The notes under the pieces: generated by a model
Seen by the model: the letters and a program-made list of their open reading frames with translations, nothing else
Told to the model about the DNA's origin: nothing
The model's database searches: none
Shown here: piece after piece, positions 58,206-64,000 of the stretch
How positions within the stretch are numbered: the stretch's first letter is position 1
Layout: the number at the start of each line of letters is the position of its first letter
Assembly: GCA_937888595.1 (NCBI GenBank)
Contig: CALARK010000021.1
Span: 248,001-312,000 of the forward strand
DNA: 64,000 nucleotides
Origin: an uncultured Sterolibacteriaceae bacterium
GTDB lineage: Bacteria > Pseudomonadota > Gammaproteobacteria > Burkholderiales > Rhodocyclaceae
Direction of reading: 5' to 3'
Made by a program: the position numbers and the translations under genes

Positions 58206-59150
58206 TCAGCCCAGCGCGGTATCGAGCACCATCATCAGCGCGAAGCCCGCCATCAGCCCGAGCGTCGCCGGGGTCTGGTGGCCGTTGCGGTGGGTTTCCG
58301 GAATCACTTCGTGCGACACGACGAAGATCATCGCGCCGGCGGCCAGGCCGAGGCCGACCGGATAGGCGACCGCCAGGCCGCTGGCGAGGCCGACGCCGAG
58401 CAGCGCGCCGACCGGTTCGAGCAGGCCGCTGCCGGCCGCGACCAGCACGGCGGTCGGCGCGGCAAAGCCGGCCGCACGCATCGCCAGCGCCACGGCCAGC
58501 CCTTCCGGGATGTCCTGCAGGGCGATGGCGGTCGTCAGCGGCAGCCCGACCGACAGGTCGCCCTGCGCGAAGCTCACGCCGATGGCCATGCCCTCGGGCA
58601 GGTTGTGCAGGGCGATGGCGAAGACGAACAGCCAGACGCGGCCGCAAGTCTCGTAGCCGGGACCGCAGGGGCCGGTCTTGTCGTGCTCGTGCGGGGTGAA
58701 TTCGTCGAGGCCCAGCATCAGCAGCACGCCGAGCGCCATGCCCAGCACCACCACGCCGGCCGCCAGCCCCTTGCCGCCGAGGATCTGCTCGCCCGCCTCG
58801 AGCCCGGGCAGCAACAGGGAAAAAGCGCTGGCGGCGAGCATCATGCCGGCGGCCAGGCCGAGCAGGCTGTCCTCGACACGCTGCGGCAGGCCGCGCAGCA
58901 CCAGCGCCGGCAAGGCACCGAGCGTCGTCGTGGCGAAACCGGCCGCCCCGCCGAGCAGGGCGAAGCGCACTCCGGCGGCGGCCTCGCCGGCGACGATCTG
59001 GACAATACTCTGCACGAGCAGGGCGATCACCGCCAGCAGGGCCACGCCGAGGCCGAGCGCTACCCATCCGTGCGCACGGGCATGCGCGAGCACGGCATCC
59101 TGCCAGCGAGTCGCAACGAGTTCGGTGGTCTGGGCGAGTGGAGAATTCAT
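58206..59150 (-). CDS. ZIP family metal transporter
   Basis: 314 residues with about nine predicted membrane helices. The metal-binding helices read FVFAIALHNLPEGMAIG and ALQDIPEGLAVALAM, with a His-rich loop (DEFTPHEHDKTGPCG) before them. ZIP proteins move zinc or other divalent cations into the cytoplasm or between compartments. Gram-negative members resemble ZupT. The first 70 residues add two helices compared with ZupT. Confidence 0.9.
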   Translation of the reverse strand: MNSPLAQTTELVATRWQDAVLAHARAHGWVALGLGVALLAVIALLVQSIVQIVAGEAAAGVRFALLGGAAGFATTTLGALPALVLRGLPQRVEDSLLGLAAGMMLAASAFSLLLPGLEAGEQILGGKGLAAGVVVLGMALGVLLMLGLDEFTPHEHDKTGPCGPGYETCGRVWLFVFAIALHNLPEGMAIGVSFAQGDLSVGLPLTTAIALQDIPEGLAVALAMRAAGFAAPTAVLVAAGSGLLEPVGALLGVGLASGLAVAYPVGLGLAAGAMIFVVSHEVIPETHRNGHQTPATLGLMAGFALMMVLDTALG

Positions 59151-59176
59151 GGCCGATTGACGGGAATGAAATCAGC

Positions 59177-59569
59177 CTACCGTGCCGTGCCCCGCGGCGC
59201 AGCCATGGCACCGATCGCCAACGCCATCCAGGCGAGGATGAAAGCTCCGCCCCCGAAAGGCGTCGCTGCGCGCAACGCGTGGACGTCGAACAGACTGCGC
59301 AGGTAGAGATTGCCGCTGAACAGCAGCGTGCCGGCGACCATCAGCCAGCCCGCCGCGATCAACCAGCGTGATGCCGGCCGCCGCAGGGCGAGCAGGCCGA
59401 TGGCCAGCAGGCCCAGCGCATGGAACTGCTGGTATTGCAGGGCCGTCTCGAACCAGGCGAGCGTGCCGGCAAGCCGCCCGGCCAGGGCATGGCTCGCCGC
59501 CGCCCCCAGCGCGACCGAGACGGCCGCGCTCGATGCGCCCAGGACGAGGAATACGCGGGCATGCGGCAC
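59177..59569 (-). CDS. DUF423 family membrane protein
   Basis: 130 residues with four predicted membrane helices. VALGAAASHALAGRL, TALQYQQFHALGLLAIGLL and FSGNLYLRSLFDV are the DUF423 (YgdD-like) signatures. Function unknown. It lies 4 nt after ahpF on the same strand. Confidence 0.9.
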   Translation of the reverse strand: MPHARVFLVLGASSAAVSVALGAAASHALAGRLAGTLAWFETALQYQQFHALGLLAIGLLALRRPASRWLIAAGWLMVAGTLLFSGNLYLRSLFDVHALRAATPFGGGAFILAWMALAIGAMAAPRGTAR

Positions 59570-59573
59570 GGGC

Positions 59574-61133
59574 TCAACCTGCCGAGTTGCGGATCAGGTA
59601 GTCGAAGGCCGACAGCGAGGCCGTCGCACCCGCGCCCATGCTGATGATGATCTGCTTGTAGGGCTGGGTGGTGCAGTCGCCGGCCGCGAAGACACCGTGG
59701 GCCGAGGTTTCGCCCTTGGCGTTCACCTCGATCTCGCGGAATTTCGACAGCGTCAGCGTGTCCTTGACGAAGTCCGTGTTCGGCAGCAGGCCGATCTGCA
59801 CGAAGAGGCCTTCCAAATCCACGCGATGAATTTCGCCGGTGGCGCGGTCCTTGTACGTCAGGCCGTTGACCTTGTCGGTGCCGGTGACCTCGGTGGTCTG
59901 CGCGTTCATGACGATGCTCACGTTCGGCAGGCTGCGCAGCTTCTCCTGCAGGACCATGTCGGCGCGCAGCTTGGTGTCGAACTCGATCAGCGTGACGTGG
60001 CCGACGATGCCGGCGAGGTCGATGGCCGCCTCGACGCCGGAGTTGCCTCCGCCGATCACCGCGACGCGCTTGCCCTTGAACAGCGGGCCGTCGCAGTGCG
60101 GGCAGAAGCAGACGCCCTTGCCCTTGAATTCCTGCTCGCCCGGCACGTTCATCTCGCGCCAGCGTGCGCCGGTGGCGAGGATGATGGACTTCGACTTGAG
60201 GATCGCGCCGTTGGCGAGGGTCAGCTCGGCGAGGCCGCCGGGCTGGGCCGCCGGCACCAGGGCCGCGGCGCGTTCGCCGCGCATGATGTCCACGCCGTAC
60301 TGCTTGACGTGTTCTTCCATCGCAGCCGCAAGCTTCGGGCCCTCGGTGTATTCGACGGAAATGAAGTTCTCGATGCCCAGCGTATCCATCACCTGGCCGC
60401 CGAAGCGCTCGGCGACGATGCCGGTGCGGATGCCCTTGCGCGCCGCGTAGATCGCCGCCGCCGCGCCGGCGGGGCCGCCGCCGACCACGAGCACGTCGTA
60501 GGGCGCGCGCGCCGAGAGCGCATGGGCCTGGGCCGCCGTATCGCCATCGCCGACTTTTGCGAGGATCTCTTCCAGCGAGGTACGGCCCTGGCCGAAATGC
60601 TCGCCGTTGAGGAACACCATCGGCACGGCCAGCACGTTCTTCGCCTCGACCTCGGCGCGGAACATGCCGCCCTCGATCATCGTGCAGCTGACGCCGGGGT
60701 TGAGCACCGCCATCAGGTTGAGCGCCTGCACCACGTCCGGGCAGTTGTGGCAGTCGAGCGAGACATAGACCTCGAAGCGGAACTCGCCCTTGAGCCGGCG
60801 AATGCGTTCGATGGTGTCGGCATCCACCTTGGGCGGATAACCGCCGCTTTGCAGCAGCGCGAGGATCAGGGAAGTGAATTCGTGGCCCATCGGCAGGCCG
60901 GCGAAACGGATGCGCGCAGCCTCGCCGGCGGGGGCGACGGTAAAGGAGGGAATGCGCGCATCGCTGCCGTCGTAGCGGGCGTGGACCTTGTCCGAGAGGC
61001 TGGCGATATCCTCGATCAGGCCGCGCATTTCCTGCGAGCCGGCACCGTCGTCCAGCGCGGCGACCAGCTCGATCGGACGTTCGAGCCGCTCGAGATAGGC
61101 ACGGACTTGTTCTTTCATATTGGCGTCAAGCAT
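59574..61133 (-). CDS. ahpF: Alkyl hydroperoxide reductase subunit F
   Basis: 519 residues. NADH-dependent flavoprotein that reduces AhpC. The N-terminal double thioredoxin domain has DCHNCPDVV as its redox pair. The FAD- and NADH-binding part has VVGGGPAGAAAAIYAARKG, the CFCPHCDG disulfide, and GGGNSGVEAAIDLAG. The C-terminal block reads GVFAAGDCTTQPYKQI. AGGAG precedes the chosen ATG. It follows ahpC across a gap with an attenuator-like hairpin. Confidence 0.96.
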   Translation of the reverse strand: MLDANMKEQVRAYLERLERPIELVAALDDGAGSQEMRGLIEDIASLSDKVHARYDGSDARIPSFTVAPAGEAARIRFAGLPMGHEFTSLILALLQSGGYPPKVDADTIERIRRLKGEFRFEVYVSLDCHNCPDVVQALNLMAVLNPGVSCTMIEGGMFRAEVEAKNVLAVPMVFLNGEHFGQGRTSLEEILAKVGDGDTAAQAHALSARAPYDVLVVGGGPAGAAAAIYAARKGIRTGIVAERFGGQVMDTLGIENFISVEYTEGPKLAAAMEEHVKQYGVDIMRGERAAALVPAAQPGGLAELTLANGAILKSKSIILATGARWREMNVPGEQEFKGKGVCFCPHCDGPLFKGKRVAVIGGGNSGVEAAIDLAGIVGHVTLIEFDTKLRADMVLQEKLRSLPNVSIVMNAQTTEVTGTDKVNGLTYKDRATGEIHRVDLEGLFVQIGLLPNTDFVKDTLTLSKFREIEVNAKGETSAHGVFAAGDCTTQPYKQIIISMGAGATASLSAFDYLIRNSAG

Positions 61134-61176
61134 CGCAAACTCCTTTTTGATCAAAATTGACTATCGTTCGGGCCCG

Positions 61177-61206
61177 AAAAGGGCGCACCGCTTGTGGCGG
61201 GCGCCC
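61177..61206 (-). terminator. Attenuator-like hairpin between ahpC and ahpF
   Basis: On the minus strand GGGCGC and GCGCCC arms, extended by CCGC/GCGG with one bulge, are followed by TTTT. It could end most ahpC transcripts and lower ahpF expression, giving the AhpC excess usual in this system. Confidence 0.6.
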
Positions 61207-61260
61207 TCTCGGTTTGGGGTTGGGGGATAGCCCTTTTTTTGTTTTATGCGTTGGCGTTGC

Positions 61261-61824
61261 TTAGATCTTGCCGACCAGGTCGAGGGAGGGCTTCAGCGTG
61301 GCGTCGCCTTCCTTCCACTTGGCAGGGCAGACTTCGCCCGGGTGCGACTCGATGTACTGGGCGGCCTTGACCTTGCGCAGCAGCTCGGCGGCGTCGCGGC
61401 CGATGCCCAGGTCGTGAATCTCGCACACCTTGATCTCGCCCTTCGGGTTCATGACGAAGGTACCGCGCAGCGCCAGGCCCTCGGACTCGATCATGACGTC
61501 GAAGTTGCGGCTGATGGTGCCGGTCGGGTCGCCGATCATCGGGTACTTGATCTTCTTGATGGTCTCGGACGCATCGGCCCAGGCCTTGTGGGTGAAGTGG
61601 GTGTCGGTGGACACGCCGTAGCACTCGACGCCGATCTTCTGGAATTCGGGGTACAGGTCGGCCAGGTCGCCCAGCTCGGTCGGGCAGACGAAGGTGAAGT
61701 CGGCCGGGTAGAAGAAGAAGACGGACCACTTGCCCTTGACGTTGGCGTCGGTCAGCTCGACGAACTTGCCATTGTGGTAGGCCTGCGCCTTGAAAGGCTT
61801 GATTTCGGTGTTGATCAGCGACAT
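61261..61824 (-). CDS. ahpC: Alkyl hydroperoxide reductase subunit C (peroxiredoxin)
   Basis: 187 residues, typical 2-Cys peroxiredoxin. Peroxidatic C47 in ADFTFVCPTEL and resolving C166 in GEVCPAKW; both positions equal those of E. coli AhpC. AGGAG precedes the ATG. It is preceded by an OxyR-type site and a fitting -35/-10 pair. Confidence 0.97.
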   Translation of the reverse strand: MSLINTEIKPFKAQAYHNGKFVELTDANVKGKWSVFFFYPADFTFVCPTELGDLADLYPEFQKIGVECYGVSTDTHFTHKAWADASETIKKIKYPMIGDPTGTISRNFDVMIESEGLALRGTFVMNPKGEIKVCEIHDLGIGRDAAELLRKVKAAQYIESHPGEVCPAKWKEGDATLKPSLDLVGKI

Positions 61825-61901
61825 GGGGGTTCTCCTGGGTGGTGGTACGGGTTATCTAGGGTTGTCTTGTGGTTCGCAGTCACGCCGACTGCACGAAACC
61901 C

Positions 61902-61930
61902 ATTCTATGGGTGCTGGCAAAATACCTCTA
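61902..61930 (-). promoter_or_regulatory. -35/-10 promoter of ahpC
   Basis: TAGAAT as -10 and the weak TAGAGG as -35, separated by 17 nt. The poor -35 directly abuts the OxyR site, as expected for an activated promoter. Confidence 0.55.
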
Positions 61931-61967
61931 ATTGATTGTTGCGATAGTGTCGATAGCTGTCGACTAT
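61931..61967. promoter_or_regulatory. OxyR binding site upstream of ahpC
   Basis: Four tetrads at exact 11-nt intervals: ATTG, CGAT, ATAG, CTAT, against the OxyR consensus ATAG-N7-CTAT-N7-ATAG-N7-CTAT (14 of 16 bases). The distal half is perfect. Confidence 0.7.
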
Positions 61968-61983
61968 GAATGCACGTCCGCCG

Positions 61984-63231
61984 TCACCGGCCCGGCCCGC
62001 CGTGCATCCGCAGGCTGCCGGCATACGCGATCGCGACGAGCGTCGCCGCCATCGCCAGCCAGCCGACCCGCCCGTAGCCGACCACGCGCCCCTCGGCCGT
62101 CATCGCGATCAGCGCCCCACCCAGCCAGGCCGAAAAGCCCGAAGCGAAACTGTGCACCGCGCTGTTCATCGACAGGAAGGTGCCGCGCAGCTTCGGTTGC
62201 GCGGCCGAGGTGACGATAGCCATCACGGGCACCATGCGGCCCGGCACGAAGATGAAGAACAGCATCGAGCAGGCGATCATCAGCCACAGCGGCACGGGCA
62301 CCAGGTGGGTCTGGATGAACAGCGGGGCCAGCGAACACAGCGCGACCAGGCGATAGACCCGCACCTTGCCGTGCCGGTCGGCCAGGCGCCCGATGCGGCG
62401 CGCCGTGAGGAAGGAGGCCACGCCGCCGACGAGATAGATCAGCGGAATGTCTTCCTGACGGATGCCGACGTTCGCGGTGATGTAGATCGTGATGTAGGGA
62501 ATCACCGTGAAGCCGGAGAACACCGCCAGCGCCATGAACAGCAGTGCGCGCAGGTGGTTCGCGTCGCGCAGGACGGCGGCGATCGCGGCGAGGGGATGGG
62601 CGCGCTCCCCCTCCGCCTCCTCATGCCCCGGCGCGGCCGACGGCAGATGGCAGCGCAACTCGGGCAGCGCGCGCCAGCCGAGCACCAGCAGCGCCGCGGC
62701 CAGCGCGGCGATGAAGAAAAAGGGCATGCGCCAGCCGAAATGGTTGGCGAGATAGAGCGAGAGCGGCACGCCCGCGATGGTGGAGAGCGAGAACGCCGAC
62801 ATGATGGTGCCGCTGGCGCGGCCGCGCCGCTCGAAGGGAATCAGGTCGCCCACCACCGTCTGCACCATCGCGCCAAGCACGCCCCCGAAGGCGCCGGCCA
62901 GGCCGCGCGCGCCCAGCAGGGTCCAGTAGCCGGGCGCCAGCGCACAGGCCAGCGTCGCCATACCGAACAGGGCGAACAGGACGAGCAGCAGCCGCTTGCG
63001 CTCGAAGCGGTCCACGAAGGTCGCGGCCAGCAGGCCGGAAACGCCCGCCGTCAGGGAGTACGACGAGACGAGAAAACCGAACTCGTGCGTGTCGATGCCG
63101 AGCGCGCGCATCAGCATCGGCCCGAGCGGCATCATGATCATGAAGTCGAGGATGTGCGCGAACTGGATGCCGGCGAGCGTCAGCAGCAGGGCGCGCTCGC
63201 GGGCGGGGTCGAGGGGGGTGGTGTCAGTCAT
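61984..63231 (-). CDS. MFS transporter (DHA/arabinose-efflux type)
   Basis: 415 residues with 12 predicted membrane helices. Motif A is DRFERKRLLLVLFAL after helix 2 and motif C-like GVLGAMVQTVVGDLIPFERRG is spread over helix 4 and its loop. A hydrophilic middle loop (PSAAPGHEEAEGERAHP) separates the halves. The substrate is not predictable. It lies upstream of the ahpC regulatory region and downstream of katG on the same strand. Confidence 0.88.
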   Translation of the reverse strand: MTDTTPLDPARERALLLTLAGIQFAHILDFMIMMPLGPMLMRALGIDTHEFGFLVSSYSLTAGVSGLLAATFVDRFERKRLLLVLFALFGMATLACALAPGYWTLLGARGLAGAFGGVLGAMVQTVVGDLIPFERRGRASGTIMSAFSLSTIAGVPLSLYLANHFGWRMPFFFIAALAAALLVLGWRALPELRCHLPSAAPGHEEAEGERAHPLAAIAAVLRDANHLRALLFMALAVFSGFTVIPYITIYITANVGIRQEDIPLIYLVGGVASFLTARRIGRLADRHGKVRVYRLVALCSLAPLFIQTHLVPVPLWLMIACSMLFFIFVPGRMVPVMAIVTSAAQPKLRGTFLSMNSAVHSFASGFSAWLGGALIAMTAEGRVVGYGRVGWLAMAATLVAIAYAGSLRMHGGPGR

Positions 63232-63271
63232 GGGACAAAAGGCAAGCGTGCCGCACGATACCTGATTCGCG

Positions 63272-63295
63272 AAAAGTCGGCGGCGGCGGAACGAA
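63272..63295 (+). repeat. 24-nt dispersed repeat, copy 14 (degenerate, 20/24), intergenic
   Basis: Forward copy with four mismatches, two of which are shared with the yheS copy. It lies next to the katG terminator. Confidence 0.5.
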
Positions 63296-63323
63296 AAAAG
63301 CCCGCACCGTTGCCGGCACGGGC
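63294..63323 (-). terminator. Rho-independent terminator of katG
   Basis: 10-bp stem with two G-U pairs and a 4-nt loop (GCAA on the minus strand), followed on the minus strand by six T. It is 20 nt beyond the katG stop. Confidence 0.85.
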
Positions 63324-63343
63324 TCGAGCCACTGCGACCGGGC

Positions 63344-64000
63344 TTACTGCAGGTCGAAGCGGTCGGCGTTCATGACCTTGACCCACGCGGCGATGAAGTC
63401 AGCCACGAACTTCTGCTTGGCGTCGTCCTGCGCATAGACCTCGGCGTAGGCACGCAGAATCGAGTTCGAGCCGAACACCAGGTCGACGCGGGTGGCCGTC
63501 CAGCGGGTGGCGCCCGTCTTGCGATCGACGATCGCATAGCTGTTGCGCCCCGTCGGCTTCCACGTGTAGGCCATGTCGGTCAGGTTGACGAAGAAGTCGT
63601 TGGTCAGCGCGCCGACGCGGTCGGTAAAGACGCCATGCTGCGTACCCCCATGGTTCGTCCCGATCACGCGCATGCCGCCGATCAGCGCCGTCATCTCATG
63701 CGCGGTGAGGCGCATCAATTGGGCACGGTCGAGCAACAGTTCCTCGGGCTGAACCACGTAGTCCTTCTTCAGCCAGTTGCGGAAGCCGTCGGCCAAGGGT
63801 TCGAGCACGTCGAAGGATTCGGCATCGGTCATCGCCGCCGTAGCGTCGCCACGACCCGGGGCGAAGGGCACGGTCACGTCGAAGCCTGCCGCCTTCGCCG
63901 CCTGCTCGACGCCGACGTTGCCGGCCAGCACGATCACGTCGGCCACGCTCGCACCCGTTTCGGCGGCGATCTTTTCATACACCGCCAAAACCTTGGCGAG
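63344..64000 (-). CDS. katG: Catalase-peroxidase KatG, C-terminal part, 5' end cut by window edge
   Basis: 218 residues of the C-terminal, haem-free domain. The frame is open to the edge (LAKVLAVYEKIAAETG). Family blocks: DVIVLAGNVGVEQAAKAAG, VPFAPGRGDATAAMTDAESF (two parts), LLLDRAQLMRLTAHEMTALIGGMRVIG, and DLVFGSNSILRAYAEVYAQDD. The Met of the Met-Tyr-Trp cross-link and the haem domain lie outside. It forms an oxidative-stress group with ahpC and ahpF. Confidence 0.95.
   Translation of the reverse strand, partial: LAKVLAVYEKIAAETGASVADVIVLAGNVGVEQAAKAAGFDVTVPFAPGRGDATAAMTDAESFDVLEPLADGFRNWLKKDYVVQPEELLLDRAQLMRLTAHEMTALIGGMRVIGTNHGGTQHGVFTDRVGALTNDFFVNLTDMAYTWKPTGRNSYAIVDRKTGATRWTATRVDLVFGSNSILRAYAEVYAQDDAKQKFVADFIAAWVKVMNADRFDLQ

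Overview
The window is chromosomal DNA of a high-GC Gram-negative bacterium. It looks like a betaproteobacterium, most likely of the Rhodocyclales (inference). Supporting traits are the pyrR-pyrB-pyrC' set, metX-metW, the proteobacterial gshA, the argS-SPOR-dsbA row, glnK-amtB with a TorF-type porin, and ubiUVT for oxygen-independent ubiquinone synthesis. Nearly all of the sequence is coding. I see no transposase, integrase, phage gene, CRISPR array or rRNA. One tRNA (Leu, anticodon TAA) is present. Both edges cut genes: a ChpA/PilL-type CheA kinase on the left and katG on the right.

Layout. 1-9.7 kb: chpA end, photolyase, then a tightly overlapping yqgE-ruvX-pyrR-pyrB-pyrC'-DUF1840 run, followed by a possible CheZ-like protein. 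9.7-16.6 kb: metH, rhodanese, flavodoxin, pirin with a divergent LysR regulator, infA. 16.7-25.9 kb: cold-shock protein, ScsD-like thioredoxin, MFS carrier, a two-gene sensor/hybrid kinase pair, fbp, comM. 25.9-29.1 kb: ubiK and the nitrogen-regulated porin-glnK-amtB operon. 29-41 kb: purU, thrH, a zinc-binding soluble chemoreceptor, an ABC-F ATPase, an HDOD protein, gshA-apbE, and a regulatory PTS (EIIA-HPr-EI). 41-49 kb: an NlpC/P60 hydrolase, metX-metW, tRNA-Leu, a cysB-like regulator divergent from a double-TusA protein, purT, a ferredoxin and a FIST protein. 49-55 kb: MazG, VanZ, ubiT-ubiV-ubiU, a GGDEF cyclase, an SDR. 55-64 kb: dsbA, SPOR, argS, a ZIP carrier, ahpF, ahpC, an MFS carrier, katG.

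Regulatory sites can be read at three operons. A sigma-54 -24/-12 element with an upstream NtrC palindrome precedes porin-glnK-amtB. An FNR box spaced correctly from a -10 hexamer precedes ubiU-ubiV-ubiT. A four-part OxyR site abutting a -35/-10 pair precedes ahpC. Together with katG, ubiK and the GGDEF, FIST, chemoreceptor and kinase genes, they suggest a facultative, nitrogen-scavenging, redox-responsive lifestyle.

The most unusual signal is a dispersed 24-nt repeat: four A followed by GTCGGCGCCGGCGGGACGGC. About fourteen copies occur in both orientations. Four are perfect and most others differ at one to three bases. Some lie between genes. Others lie inside genes, apparently always in interdomain linkers, where the repeat is read in different frames and strands because it contains no stop codon in any of the six frames. 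I know of no named family that matches it, but I could not search.
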